A DNA stretch of 62,278 nt from Prasinococcaceae sp. CCMP 1430 (GCA_013416795.1 RQSC01001231.1:1-62278), one strand, 5' to 3'. Positions 21,438-31,796 are shown, numbered from the stretch's first letter. The notes: generated from the letters alone by a model not told the origin. Numbers and translations: made by a program.

Positions 21438-24296
21438 TCAGACAGGGGCGGGCGTCGCCTTGATCGCGCAGCGCAGCGCCCTCGCCTTCAGCAGCATCTC
21501 CTCGTGCTCCTCCTCGGGGTCGCTGAGCGCGACGACGGCCCCACCCGCACCGATGCGCATGCTGCCATCTTCGCCGAGCATCACCGTGCGGATGACGATG
21601 TTGAGGTCGGCCGCGCCGCACGCAGAGAAGTAGCCAAGCGCGCCGCTGTACGGCCCACGCGGGGCGCGCTCGATGTGGTCGATGATGTCCATAGTGCGCA
21701 GCTTGGGCGCGCCCGTCATGGAGCCGCCAGGAAAGGACGCGCGCGTGCACTCGACTGCGCACATGTCCGGTCGGAGCGCGCCGCGCACGGTGCTCACCAT
21801 CTGGTGCACCGAAGCGAACGATTCGATGTCGAACAGCTTGCCCTTGGGCACGTGCACCGAGCCCGGCACGCACACGCGCGCGAGATCATTGCGAAGCAGG
21901 TCGACGATCATGAGATTCTCCGCGCGGTCCTTCTCACTCGACTGCAGCGCCGCGCGCGACTCCTCGTCGTCCGCCTCGTCTGGGTGGCGCGCCGCGGTGC
22001 CCTTGATGGGCTTGGCCTCCACGGTACCGTCGCGCGCGATGCGCAGGAAGCGCTCGGGCGACGAGCAGCACAGCACCGTCGAGCCGCGGCCGCCGTGTAC
22101 GTACGCGGCGTACGGGGCCGGGTTGTACCCGCGGAGCTCACGGTAGAGCTGCAGCGGGTGCAGCTGCTGCGCGCCGCCATGCTCAGGCGTCGGCACCTCC
22201 ATGGAGGTCGTCAAGCACACCTCGTAAGTCTCGCCAGCGGCAATCTTTCGCAAACAGGCGCTGACGTCCGCCATGTACTCGTCGCGCGACCGGCGAACGT
22301 TCACGGCAGCCAGCGGCGCTTTCGAACTGTCCTTGCGGCTGATGGGCAGCGGCGCGGGGCGTGGCTCCATGGACTCAATCGCCCGGCACGTCGACTCGAC
22401 CCATCGCGCAGCAGCGTCCGCACTCGCGCACTCCCACGCGCTCGCACTCACGCCCACCTCCGCAGCGGCTCTCGCATGCGCGCTTCCCTCGCCGCACTCG
22501 TTCTCATCCGCGGCCGCACGCGCGCGGTGCATCGCCACAGCGTACACGTCGCCGTTGGTGTGGTCAACCGCCACGAAACGGTCTGCAAAGGCGAAGGATG
22601 CATCGGGACCGACGTCGTACCGCCGCGAGAGCACCGCGCCGCACTCCGCGCGCATCTCGTACCCCAGGTGGCCCACGAAGCCGCCGCTAAACTCGAACGG
22701 CAGGGCGTCTTCCGGCGCGCACGCAAGCGCGGACAGCGAAAGCCGCAGGTGCGACAGCATTCCGTCTTCGAGCCGTGTGCGCTCCTCGACGAACGTCTGT
22801 GGACCTCCTGCCGCGGCGCGCGCATCGGACAGGCGCACCGTGCGGAGCGTGCCGCCCGGGACGCGGTCGTTGGCGCCGTTGACAGAGCTCGTCGGCGCGC
22901 CGTCGCACCGCTGCTGCGCAATCGCCGGCTTTTGCTTTTGTTGTTGGTGCTGCTGTTGCTGCTGCTGCTGCTGCTCTGTCCGCGCGCCTTCATCGTCGCT
23001 GGGCTCCTCAGAAGCGTCCGGGGGATCGAGCGAGAAGTGGAGCGCGTGCCAGAGCGGACCATCCGCGCCGCCCATGAAAGAGAAGCGCGCGCGCTGACCC
23101 GCGGTGCAAGAGCTGTCCAGCCAGAACGTGTGCTCGCCCACGCCGCCGCCGCGGCCGGCGTAAAGACCCTCGTAGAGCGCCTGGCTCCCGCCGCAGCGGT
23201 CGAGCGCTCGGTGCAGCCGCCGCCACGCCAGCCGCAACGGCGCCCCCCTTCCCGCGTGCCGCTTCTCGGCCACTCTCGCCGCCGCCGCCGCCACCGTGGC
23301 GGCCTCGCCCCGAAGCGCATTCGTGCCCGACTGACCCAGCTCGACGTCCGCGGCGGCGGGCGCATGCGCCTCGTCCTCGGCACAGCACTCGCCGCTCTGG
23401 CCGCCGCCGGACGCGGGGCCGAGCGCGGGCGCGGACTCGGGGGCTGGCGCGGACGCGCTGCCACCGCCGGCGCCAGCGCCGGCGCTGCCCTTCGCATCGT
23501 CCTCCTCCTGGCGTGGGCGTTTCAGCGGCGCACCGCCCGCCGGCGAGCCGAGAGGCGAGGCCGAGGCGGTGCGCCATGCGTCGCGCGGATCAGCTCCCCT
23601 CGCGGAGGCGGTGAGACGCAGGTGTCGGCACGCGAACGCGCAGAAGTTGGCGAACATCGCCTCGCCGAACTCGGTGGCAACGCTCTCCGGGTGGAACTGC
23701 ACACCGAAGTGCGGCCTGGACGTGTGCTCCATCGCCATGATGAGCGTTTCGCTGCCACTTCCCGGCGCGGCCGTGCGCGCAGTCACGCGCAGGCACGCGG
23801 GCAGCGTGCTCTCGTCGACCACCAGCGAGTGGTAGCGCACGGCGGCGAAGCCGTCCGGCAGGCCGGCGAATATGCCCGTGCCAGCGTGGTGCACCGGGGA
23901 GATGCGCCCGTGGCACGGCTCAGGGGCGCGCACGACGCGCGCGCCGTGCGCGGCTCCGAGCGCCTGGTGGCCGAAGCACACGCCTAGGATGGGCACGTCG
24001 ACCGCGCGCCGCAGGAGCTCGACGACCACGCCAGCGTCGTCGGCGCACTCCGGCGTGCCGGGCCCCGGCCCGATCACCACCGCGTCGTACTGGCGGGGCC
24101 CCACCCCGCCGCCGTCGCCCGCCCCGCAGCCGAGCGCCGCGAGCGTGTCCGCGGCGTCGAGCGCATCGTTGCGCACGACGTGCGGCGGCGCGCCATTGAC
24201 CGCCGCGAGCGTGTGCGCGACGTTGTACGTGTAGCTGTCGTAGTTGTCGATGAGCAGCACGCGCAGCGGCCGCACGGGCGCCGCGCGCTTCGACAT
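21438..24296 (-). CDS. Bifunctional aminodeoxychorismate synthase (PabA-PabB)
   Basis: A 952-aa single-exon protein starting at the ATG at 24296, just before the conserved VLLIDNYDSYTYN. N-terminal class I glutamine amidotransferase: GVCFGHQALG holds the nucleophilic Cys, and QFHPESVATE holds the His and Glu. A long low-complexity linker (Ala/Gly/Glu-rich, then poly-Gln near 22960) connects to the chorismate-binding domain: CSSPERFLRI, EAKPIKGTAARHPDE, DRAENLMIVDLLRNDLARVC, FPGGSMTGAPKLRTMDIID and YSGALGYFS. PIKGT, with Lys rather than the Ala of anthranilate synthase, argues for 4-amino-4-deoxychorismate synthase, the p-aminobenzoate branch of folate synthesis. Plant and fungal homologues are fused the same way, often plastid-targeted in plants; no clear transit peptide is seen here. 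Confidence 0.93.
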   Translation of the reverse strand: MSKRAAPVRPLRVLLIDNYDSYTYNVAHTLAAVNGAPPHVVRNDALDAADTLAALGCGAGDGGGVGPRQYDAVVIGPGPGTPECADDAGVVVELLRRAVDVPILGVCFGHQALGAAHGARVVRAPEPCHGRISPVHHAGTGIFAGLPDGFAAVRYHSLVVDESTLPACLRVTARTAAPGSGSETLIMAMEHTSRPHFGVQFHPESVATEFGEAMFANFCAFACRHLRLTASARGADPRDAWRTASASPLGSPAGGAPLKRPRQEEDDAKGSAGAGAGGGSASAPAPESAPALGPASGGGQSGECCAEDEAHAPAAADVELGQSGTNALRGEAATVAAAAARVAEKRHAGRGAPLRLAWRRLHRALDRCGGSQALYEGLYAGRGGGVGEHTFWLDSSCTAGQRARFSFMGGADGPLWHALHFSLDPPDASEEPSDDEGARTEQQQQQQQQHQQQKQKPAIAQQRCDGAPTSSVNGANDRVPGGTLRTVRLSDARAAAGGPQTFVEERTRLEDGMLSHLRLSLSALACAPEDALPFEFSGGFVGHLGYEMRAECGAVLSRRYDVGPDASFAFADRFVAVDHTNGDVYAVAMHRARAAADENECGEGSAHARAAAEVGVSASAWECASADAAARWVESTCRAIESMEPRPAPLPISRKDSSKAPLAAVNVRRSRDEYMADVSACLRKIAAGETYEVCLTTSMEVPTPEHGGAQQLHPLQLYRELRGYNPAPYAAYVHGGRGSTVLCCSSPERFLRIARDGTVEAKPIKGTAARHPDEADDEESRAALQSSEKDRAENLMIVDLLRNDLARVCVPGSVHVPKGKLFDIESFASVHQMVSTVRGALRPDMCAVECTRASFPGGSMTGAPKLRTMDIIDHIERAPRGPYSGALGYFSACGAADLNIVIRTVMLGEDGSMRIGAGGAVVALSDPEEEHEEMLLKARALRCAIKATPAPV
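22945..22985 (-). repeat. Poly-glutamine-coding CAG/CAA repeat
   Basis: A run of Gln codons interrupted by His within the interdomain linker of PabAB. It is a length-variable low-complexity tract in a non-catalytic position. Confidence 0.8.
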
Positions 24297-25056
24297 CGCC
24301 GCGCGGGTACGCAGCCTCAGCCGCCACCGGCGCGCGCACTGGCGCCCGGCCGCGGATGGACCCGCCTGGATCCACCCTCGCGCCGGCGGCGCGCACCTCG
24401 CCAGCCCCGCATCCCACCCCTTCTCCCTCCCCCTCCCTCCAGCTCTCCCCTTCCCTCCCCTCCCCCAGGGTCGCTCCCGGCGGCGGCCCCGGCCTCTCGC
24501 ACGCGCGCGGCGGCTGCGCGCTCGCTCGCGCGGGCCGGGCCGGCCATCAAAACGCACCCCCAGACGCACATATATCAAACCCTATAAAGCGATTGTACCC
24601 TATCCACAAAACCTCAACGGCACACCACCTCCCATCGTGTGTCGCCACGTAGGTTCGTGCGCACGGCCCAGCCATCAGACGGGCCTCCTGGGCGCCCCGC
24701 GAGACGCGCCTGACGTAACACACAACAAAACCAACATCAACCCTAAAATAAAAAACCTTAAAACGAAACCTAAACAGGCGCTCCGTTCGGCGCGGGAGGT
24801 CGCCACACCCCTGCGCGTCGAATCGACGCTGTGGTTCCGGTCTGATGATGGGGGAGCCCGCCTCATCCCGGGGGTACCGATCGGTCCCCCGAGTCAGAAC
24901 CGGAGGTGTCGCCGTCTGTTCGGGTTGCGTTGGCCTGGTGCGCCGATGGGGATGGGAGGTGCGTTGGCGTCGGTTGTCGGCCGGGGCCGCTGAGTCAGCG
25001 CGGCGGCGAGCGCTGCTGCGCGCAGCGACGCCGTAACCGCCGCGGGCGCGGGCGCA
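24297..25056. other. Intergenic region between divergent genes
   Basis: A pyrimidine-rich stretch (24410-24475) sits upstream of PabAB, followed by an unusually A-rich segment (about 24720-24780, CCTAAAATAAAAAACC-like). No gene supported; both flanking genes face away, so promoters are expected here. Confidence 0.35.
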
Positions 25057-25734
25057 ATGGTCTCTGCCGGTGCAGCGGTGCTGTGCAGGTCGTGCAGGTC
25101 GACGAGCGCGCGCCGCGGCGGGTGCCAGGTGCGCGCGATGAGCGCGGCGATGTCGCCCGCGGGGCGCCCCACGAGCATGCACCTGTGCCTGCCCTTCTCG
25201 AGGGTGTGCGTCGACGTGCCGCGCCCGGGCGGGCGCGCCGCTCGCCGGGCGGGCGTCGTCACCGCGGGCGTTGCGGCGGTGTGCGGCGTGGTCGCGCTTG
25301 GCAGTGGCCACAAGTCGCCGCACACCTACGGCTACGCGCCAGCCTTCGCCGAATTCGAGCGCGAGCGCCGCGAACGGAGCAAGCGCCAGAAGTTCGAGCG
25401 CGAGCGGCGCGAGCGGAGCCGGCGAAAGGCGGCCGAGGCTGAGCTCATGAGCGCCATCGAGCATCAGCTCGACGGCATCGTTCCGGGTCAGGGCAAACGC
25501 CAGCGTGCCGAGCTGCGCGGCATCGACCACTCCCTCGACCTGGTTCCGCTCTTCGTGCCGTCGATGGGCGTGTACGTGCCGGCGACGCTGCCCGCGTGGG
25601 CGGCGTCCTTCCACCACGCGAACTTCGACGATCTCGGCCACCTGCCGATGTTCGGAGTCGAGGTCGCCGACGACGCGCACCATCACCACACGCAGACGGC
25701 CTATCAGCACAGCGGACGCGCGGCGAAAAAGTAG
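25057..25734 (+). CDS. Small membrane-anchored protein, unknown
   Basis: A 225-aa ORF with an ATG at 25057. Residues about 66-85 are hydrophobic (VVTAGVAAVCGVVALGSG) and could be one membrane span. A strongly charged segment with two FERERRERS repeats follows, probably an alpha helix or coiled coil. The rest is a folded-looking region with conserved-type hydrophobics (HSLDLVPLFVPSMGVYVPAT) and a His-rich tail. The Arg/Cys-rich first ~60 residues could be an organelle-targeting peptide. No family recognised. The start is uncertain: other in-frame ATGs occur at codons 28, 32 and 41. Confidence 0.55.
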   Translation: MVSAGAAVLCRSCRSTSARRGGCQVRAMSAAMSPAGRPTSMHLCLPFSRVCVDVPRPGGRAARRAGVVTAGVAAVCGVVALGSGHKSPHTYGYAPAFAEFERERRERSKRQKFERERRERSRRKAAEAELMSAIEHQLDGIVPGQGKRQRAELRGIDHSLDLVPLFVPSMGVYVPATLPAWAASFHHANFDDLGHLPMFGVEVADDAHHHHTQTAYQHSGRAAKK

Positions 25735-26227
25735 GTGGGATGCCGGGGCCCACCGGAGGGGAACGAGGGAGGGAGGGATGATGGAGAGCTTTCGAGCAAA
25801 GCGACACAGGCGCGCCTGCCCCCAGCGCGAGCGGCGGCCGCCAGATGCGCAGGACTCTTCTTCAGGGAGGCCGCGGCAGTGACTGAGCAAGCGGCCGGAA
25901 GCCAAGCCCAAGGGGCGAGCGGCAGCGCAGCCGTCGCGCGACTCGCCCGTCGGTCCACGACAGCGCGGATGCAGCCATTCAGTGGTAGTTACAAGCACAG
26001 GCTCTCTCTCGAGCTCAAGAGCTAGCCATTTATGTGTAAATGGGAAGAACGGCGAGAGGATGTATCGCGTGCTGCCTTCCAACATTTCAAAGGTGACGGA
26101 TAGAGCGCCTCCTTCCACCCCCTCCCCCCCCCCCCTCCCTCCTCCTCCCCCGTCCCTTCCCGTCCCCTCCTGCCCCTTCCGGCGTCGTCGACACCCACCA
26201 AGCCCACCGCCCTCGCTCGGCTCGCGT
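25735..26227. other. Spacer between convergent genes
   Basis: The spacer holds a C-rich/poly-pyrimidine tract (about 26110-26180) and otherwise nothing recognisable. Confidence 0.35.
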
Positions 26228-28089
26228 CTAGTTGCCTTCGGCCTTGCCGATCCTGGTCCCGCTCCAGAAGCTCGCGTACATGTTGATCCTATCGATGTAC
26301 GGCGTGCCCTGGGCGTGCGCTGCCTCCTGCTTGCACTCGAAGCCCGCGGCCTCGATCTGTTTCCTATACGGCGGGTCCCTCGTCGCACTGCGCCAGATGA
26401 TCTTGCCCCCCGGCGCGATCTGCCTGGCCAGCGCCGCGCTCAGCTGGTCGCCATACGCTTCGCCCAGCCAGTCCATGTGGTCCATGATGACAGCGCGCGT
26501 GTACTCGCACTTCTCCAGCTCAGACTGGTACGTGCCAGTCTTGATGTGCAGCCTCGTCACCGCGTTTGTGCGCTTCAGCTCGTCGAAGTTCTCCTTCTTT
26601 AGCCAGAAGGGGCAGCACGACTTGGTGAACTTGCCCGTCAAACACACGCGGTAGAAGTAGTTGCTGTCCCTGAGGTGGTTCGTCGTCGCCACGCCGTCGA
26701 GCAGGTTGAGCACGTACTCGCAGATGGGCACCTCGTCAGTGATCAGCTTGAGCTGTGCCGGGGGCACGCCCGCCCCGAACCACATCATCGGCTTCGACAG
26801 GAAGATCGACGTGACCACCCACTGCAGGAAGCCCCACAGGATGCGTGGCATGTGCTTCCAGGCGTACACGAGCCAAAACGAGTTCCACGCCTTTACCTGG
26901 TCCTCGAGCGTGGGCGCCTCCAAGAAGGCAGCGATGTTCCTCTGCATTCCCAAGAGCATGGCCGTGTACTTCATGCACATGATCATCATGCCCATGCCAC
27001 CGAAGTAGTACAGGCCGTGCTTGAAGTAAAACATGCGCTCCGACCAGAACTCAACGGCGTCCTGCGAGAGGTAGGGGAAGATCTCGCGCTGGAAGAGCGC
27101 CTCCGCGTCCTCGTGGACGCCCTCGCCGAACAGCTTCCACACGTCCTCGTACGGCAGGCGCGCCACACACACCGCCTTCAGCTCCAGCAGGTGCGTCTGC
27201 GCGGGGTTGAGGTCCACGGCGGTCACCTGCGCCGCCCCCTGGTGCAGGTACTCGAAGCAGTTGCAGCCGCCGGCGCACAGCGTGATCAGCCGATCGCCGG
27301 GCTGCACGTCGAGCACCGGGCGGTCGGGCTCGGGATCCTCCCAGCTCACGCTGTACAGGAACGACGAGGGGAACAGGCTGAACATGGGCGGCTTCGCCGC
27401 CTTCTCGCCGGGCGAGCGCACTATCGGGCCCGGCGCCGCCAGCACGCGCAGCTGCTCGGGGTCGGTCGAGTTGGAGCCGATCCAGACGTAGAAGGGTACG
27501 CGCACCAGCGGCACGTACGGGATGCGGCCGAGGCCGTTGTACTCGTGCACCGTGGTGAGGCGGTGCTCCAGGTACGCGCGGCGCTCGGGGCCGATGTCCA
27601 CGCCGTCAAGGTCGAAGATCGAGCGCCAGAAGAAGCGCGCGATCGACGACGTCTGGCGCAGCGACGTGTCGTACTTTGAGCTCACGAAGTAGTCGGCGCC
27701 GCCGATCAGGCCGCCGGGCGCGAGGTACGAGATGGTGCCGTCGATGACCGAGTGGAACTCGGGCATCATCGACAGCGAGTACGCGAAAGTGATCAGGTCG
27801 GCCGTGCCCCCCGGCGGGCGGAAGGTGGACGCATCCTCGCGCACGACGTGCACGTTGGTCCAGCCGTTCTCCGCGATCTTGGCCTCGGCGGCCTGCGCGA
27901 GCGGCTCGCACAGGTCGACCACGTAGATCGCCTTGAAGCGTCCCAGGTCCATGTACTGGGCCATCTGCGCGATCGCCTCGGCGGTGCCGCTGCCCAGATC
28001 GCACCACACCAGGTCCGTCTGGTTCGCCAGGCGCTGCGCCAGCGCCGCCATCAGGCGATCTCGGCCGTGGAAGCGCGGCAGGTGGTCGT
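26228..28089 (-). CDS. BTA1-like betaine lipid (DGTS) synthase
   Basis: A 607-aa ORF from the ATG at 28051, with conserved-looking codons open upstream to a CAG acceptor at 28090, so a 5' exon is probably missing. The N-terminal half is a SAM methyltransferase (VWCDLGSGTAEAI motif I, then YVVDLCEPL, VHVVREDAS and a YLAPGG segment), resembling BtaB. The C-terminal half has the BtaA/DUF3419 pattern: SVSWEDPEPDRPVLDVQPGD, ITLCAGGCNCFEYL, VTAVDLNPAQTHLLELK and YTRAVIMDHMDWL. The fused order matches eukaryotic BTA1, which transfers the 3-amino-3-carboxypropyl group of SAM to diacylglycerol and then N-methylates it to diacylglyceryl-trimethylhomoserine. It probably acts at the ER and would give a phosphorus-free replacement for phosphatidylcholine. 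Confidence 0.92.
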
Positions 28090-28164
28090 CTGCGGGGGCG
28101 AGCGGCGAGGCGGGCGTCCGACGACGGCGATGACAACCAGGCCAAGAACTCCTACGACCGCAAG

Positions 28165-28431
28165 ATGGAGCGGCTTTTCGATGAGGTCGACGAAGTTATC
28201 GTATCGCTGACTGACGCACGCGGGAAGCTTTTGCAGCTTGTCGTCATCGTGCAGCAGATGGTGTGCGAGGGCTTCATCCCTTGCCTGGACGAGTGTCGCA
28301 GGAAGTACAAGCGACTAGACATCTTGACTGAGGACTGGAACACAATGCAGGGAGATTCGGCCCGGGTCGACCTCGCAATCGCTGAGCTGAGACAGATTCT
28401 GGCCGAGAACGCAAACGCAAATCCAGAGTAA
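28165..28431 (+). CDS. Small helical protein, unknown
   Basis: An 88-aa ORF starting at an ATG, with a mixed charged/hydrophobic pattern suggesting helices (FDEVDEVIVSLTDARGKLLQ, then EGFIPCLDECRRKYKRLDIL) and a C-terminal ERRQI-like helix. Codon use looks coding. The frame is also open upstream of the ATG (KNSYDRK precedes it), so an upstream exon is possible. It lies head-to-head with the BTA1 gene with almost no spacer, so its 5' end or that of BTA1 must overlap the other gene. No family recognised. Confidence 0.5.
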   Translation: MERLFDEVDEVIVSLTDARGKLLQLVVIVQQMVCEGFIPCLDECRRKYKRLDILTEDWNTMQGDSARVDLAIAELRQILAENANANPE

Positions 28432-28673
28432 ATCCCCAAAACACTACGACGAAACCCGCTCGCGCAAGGCCCACCACGCTGTAGCTGCTTCGCGACGGAG
28501 GGGGGCCTGTCCCTAGCTAGCTCCCTACCTACGTGAGAGCTCGGCGCAGTCGCGTGCATCTTACGGAGCGCTCTCGAGAAGAGCGAGCGCTGTTGCGCGT
28601 CGGCGGTCGACGCCGTACAGGGTGCTGGCGTCAAGTGTGCGTTCAGACCCGCATGCATTGTCATGCGTACGCA

Positions 28674-29119
28674 TCATCCAGAGGCGGCCGGTTGAGGGAC
28701 GGGGGCGTCCGTTGGCGGCGACACGGGCGTCGCGATGCATCCTGGCAGGGTGGGATCATTCGCAGCTATTGCCACGAGTACATTCTGCGGCGAGTCCGTA
28801 GGGACGCACGAATCTTCAGGCATGTCAATGGAGGTCAACTCCAGCAAGTTGGCGAAAATCCCTGACACGAAAGCCTGCGTCCCGTTGAGCGTGGGGTTGT
28901 CGTTCAGTTCGAGGTTCTCGAGCGCCTTCGTGTCGTCGAAGAGACCGTATGGCATGCCAGCGCCCGCCGGCTCGAGCACGTTGTCGTGTAGCGTCAGGTT
29001 GACCAGCTCATTCAGGTCGTCGAACGCATTGCTGTCCAACGCGCGCATGCCGTTCGAGTGCAGCTTCAGGGTCTTCAGCGCGGACATCTCTTCGAATGGT
29101 TCCGACGGGATGCTCCCGA
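28674..29119 (-). CDS. Leucine-rich-repeat protein, C-terminal part
   Basis: About 148 codons run from the single N at 29120 to a stop at 28674. LRR units are visible: MSALKTLKLHSNGMRALDSN, LNELVNLTLHDNVLEPAG, TKALENLELNDNPTLNG and LLELTSIDMPEDS, ending in a Pro-rich tail (PVSPPTDAPVPQP). The LRR spacing fits an extracellular or binding LRR domain. The gene is cut at the N; sequence beyond it (29121 on) is CG-rich and shows no LRR, so the 5' part is missing or displaced. Confidence 0.75.
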
Positions 29120-29426
29120 NCCGGCACCGCGCCGGTCCGCGTCTGCGTTCGCGCGCTCGCGCGGTCGCGTGGATCGATCTCCCACTCAACCGTGGCGCGC
29201 CCGCGCCGCTCGCCCCCCACCCTCCCGGCGTGGGGCCTCGGTCCGTCCTCGGCGGTCCGGATCCGGATCGCGCGCGCGGAGACGCGCGCGCAGCGTCCGG
29301 AATTCGGCGGAAACGCCCCATCGACACGCACCCGCGTGAAACGACGGACCGGCGATTTCGATGCCGCGCGCGCGGCGGCGGGAAACGACAGAAAAAGATG
29401 CTCCTTCCGCGGCGTTTCGCCGGCAG

Positions 29427-29460
29427 ACAGGCAGGCAGACAGGCAGGCAGGCAGGGAGCG
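29427..29460. repeat. CAGG/CAGA microsatellite
   Basis: Tandem GGCA(G/GA) units. Confidence 0.8.
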
Positions 29461-29644
29461 GCGCTGCCGCGGCCTCGGCGCCGCGCTGGCCGGCTGAGTG
29501 GTATGCTGGCCAGGAGCCCCACGGTGATGGATGCGCGAGCGGAGCGCGCGCCGCGCGCGCACGCGGGTCCGTGGCGGGGGTATCGTGTATCGCGATCGCC
29601 GCGGCGGCATCATCGGCCAGCGCGCGGGAATCTTCACATGCCCT

Positions 29645-29688
29645 GTGGGGTTAGGGTTATGATTAGGGTTAAATGTTAGGGTCAGGGC
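29645..29688 (+). repeat. Degenerate interstitial telomere-like repeats
   Basis: GGTTAGGGTT, GATTAGGGTT, and GTTAGGGTCAGGG occur in succession with small interruptions. TTAGGG/TTTAGGG units are telomeric in many algae; this copy is internal. Confidence 0.5.
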
Positions 29689-30136
29689 GCCGGGGCACGC
29701 CGGCATGGGTCCGGCCGGGTCCGCGCGCGGGCGCTGGCCGCGGCGGCGCATGACAGGTGAGCGCACCGCAGCTCTGCGCTGCTCTTCTCTGCTCTGCTCT
29801 GCTCTGGCGGCTCGGAGCGGGCGCGCGCGCATCGACCGCAGCGGCCCAGGACGCGGCCGCTGCGCGCGCTTCGACTGAGCTATTATGGGTGGGAGCCTCC
29901 ATCAGGTGGCGTGCAACGCTGGGCTGGGCGCTGCTGCTGCCGATCGTCGCGGCCGCATCTGTGCGGGCGGGCGTGGGTGATAAGGTACACTTCGAGGGTT
30001 TACAATGGGCTCCCACCGGCCGCCGCCCGGCGTGCGCGTGCAGCGCTCAGCCGTTTGCTCCGGCTCATCATCCGCTCACGCTGTCGATGGCGCGCCGTCC
30101 GAGCCCCGCCCGAGGCCCCCGCTCTCGCGCCCGCGC

Positions 30137-30973
30137 TCACGCGTCGGCGACGCCGTCGGGGCCGAGCGGGCCGCCGATGGCGGCGCGCGCCTTGTCGGAG
30201 AGCTCGCCGGCGTCCTTGCCGGTGAGCTGCGGGTGCACGACGATGCGGATGTTGCCCGAGCGCAGCTGGCCCGCGTTGCCGTTGGGCATGAGGTCGCCCG
30301 TGCCCACGAGCGTGATGGGCACGATGGGCACCTTGGCCTTGGCGGCGAGCGAGAAGGCGCCCTTCTTGAAGCCGTGCATCTTGCCGTCCTTGGTGCGCGT
30401 CCCCTCGGGGAAGAGGAGCACGGAGGCGCCCTCGCGCAGCATGTAGCGGCAGGTGAGCAGCATCTCCTTCATGGAGCGCGCGTCGGTGCGCTTGAGCGGC
30501 ACGTGGCCCGTGAGGAACATCGACCAGCCCACGATGGGGATCATGAAGACGGACGTCTTGGACACGAACTTGAAGCCCCGCCACAGCGAGAACAGGGTGA
30601 AGATGTCCAGGTTGGAGGCGTGGTTGGCCACGTACACGGCGGGCGTCGCGTCGTCCGGCAGGTTCTCCTCGCCCTCGATGGTCACCCGGTAGAACGGCCA
30701 CGTGCTCAGGTTGGCCCACACGATGTTCACCCAGTGCAGCGCCTTGCGCCGAATGCCGTCGAAGCGGGCCACGAACGGGTACATCGCGAGCATGAGCATG
30801 AAGAGCGGGACCGACAGCGCCAGCGTCCACACGTAGAAGCAGACGGCGCGGCACACCGCCACCGCCGTGGCGAAGGCCCCCCCGCTCGCGGCCTCGGGCT
30901 CCGGCGCCGCCGTCGCCACTCCGGCCGCCCCCGCCACGCACGCCAAGCGCCGCTGCGTGGGCGGCGCCGCCCC
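30137..30973 (-). CDS. 1-acyl-glycerol-3-phosphate acyltransferase (PlsC), 5' incomplete
   Basis: The frame runs from the single N at 30974 to a stop at 30137, with no ATG before MLMLAMYPFV, so the N-terminus is cut at the join. Acyltransferase motif I is NHASNLD (H-X4-D), the substrate-binding motif is FPEGTRTKDGKM, and VPIVPITLVGTGDLMPNG is a further conserved block. Two hydrophobic spans precede motif I (VCFYVWTLALSVPLFMLML). The enzyme would acylate lysophosphatidic acid at sn-2 to phosphatidic acid. The Ala-rich remnant before the first span could be part of a plastid-targeting peptide, which is inference. Confidence 0.88.
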   Translation of the reverse strand, partial: GAAPPTQRRLACVAGAAGVATAAPEPEAASGGAFATAVAVCRAVCFYVWTLALSVPLFMLMLAMYPFVARFDGIRRKALHWVNIVWANLSTWPFYRVTIEGEENLPDDATPAVYVANHASNLDIFTLFSLWRGFKFVSKTSVFMIPIVGWSMFLTGHVPLKRTDARSMKEMLLTCRYMLREGASVLLFPEGTRTKDGKMHGFKKGAFSLAAKAKVPIVPITLVGTGDLMPNGNAGQLRSGNIRIVVHPQLTGKDAGELSDKARAAIGGPLGPDGVADA

Positions 30974-30974
30974 N

Positions 30975-31796
30975 GCACCGTGTGGCGCACGCGGCGGCGG
31001 CGGCGGCGCGAACTCGTGGCCCTCTCGCGCCGCGCCGCGCGGATTGCTCTATCCGCTTGGCAATTTCCCCATCAAATGAACGCCACAGGTCAAACCGAAG
31101 GGGCAGCACACTCAGAAGTCCTCAGCAAAACGAACCTGCGAGCCGCATGCGGCGCGGCGGGAGGAAGGGCGCACGCGGAGCGCCTTCCACCGAGGAAAAG
31201 ACCCAGGTCTGGAGGCGCGGGGTGGCGCGCCGGGCATCGGTGGAGGCAAGAACTGACCCAGGATTTCATCCGCTGTTGCCGGCCGGGGGGGGGGTGAGGG
31301 GAGGAAGAAGAAGGCGAAATACGGACGGGGCGGACGCGCACCCGACCGAGGGGCGATTCCGCAGCGCGGCCGGCCAACTTTTGTGCGGCGAGACGAAAAT
31401 GCGCACAACGCTGACAATGAATGCATATCGCACATGTCTTTTTACGTACATCGCTCCAAATTGAAGCGAAATAGCTGGCGGCAGATTGATTGAGCGTGGG
31501 ACCGCGTGACGGCCATCAGACCACAGCACCGCGCGGAACGGTTCAGGTTTCAGTTTGGGTTTTTATGCATGGTTCTAATTCGTATGCATTTTCACCAGAC
31601 GCTCCGGCGGGGTCCGTCGCGCGCCGCGCAGCACTGTGCTTTACTACGCTCGATCAAAGCTCACGTGAAAAAAGTGATTTCACTCGGAATTGTTTGGGAG
31701 AAATTGCGGTCGAAAATGCGTCGCCGCGCATCCGAATTGATGTGAGATCCAGCCACCGAAAAAACCCCCGCCAGCGTGGTGGGGCGCGGGGATGCC
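30975..31796. other. Intergenic region, no gene seen
   Basis: CG-rich immediately after the N, then distinctly more AT-rich from about 31390 to 31740. No conserved protein in any frame. Confidence 0.35.

Larger units (their letters stand above)
29121..30136. other. Repeat-rich spacer between two assembly joins
   Basis: CG-rich sequence follows the N. A CAGG/CAGA microsatellite lies at about 29427-29460, degenerate TTAGGG-like repeats at about 29645-29688, and a CTCTG repeat at about 29780-29810. A hydrophobic ORF on the plus strand (TLGWALLLPIVAAASVRAG, about 29920) could be a signal-peptide exon but has no confirmed partner. Confidence 0.35.

Noticed and set aside
21504-23987. Plus-strand 827-aa frame opposite PabAB
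   Set aside because: It is the antisense shadow of a fully motif-supported enzyme; Arg/Ala/His-rich composition is typical of antisense frames in GC-rich genes.
24547-26388. Minus-strand 613-aa frame
   Set aside because: It crosses the antisense of the small plus-strand gene and intergenic DNA, is low complexity and overlaps the 3' end of BTA1.
29757-30446. Plus-strand frame beginning with a leader-like hydrophobic segment
   Set aside because: It starts at GTG, has no supported downstream exon and becomes the antisense of the acyltransferase; kept only as a note in the spacer entry.
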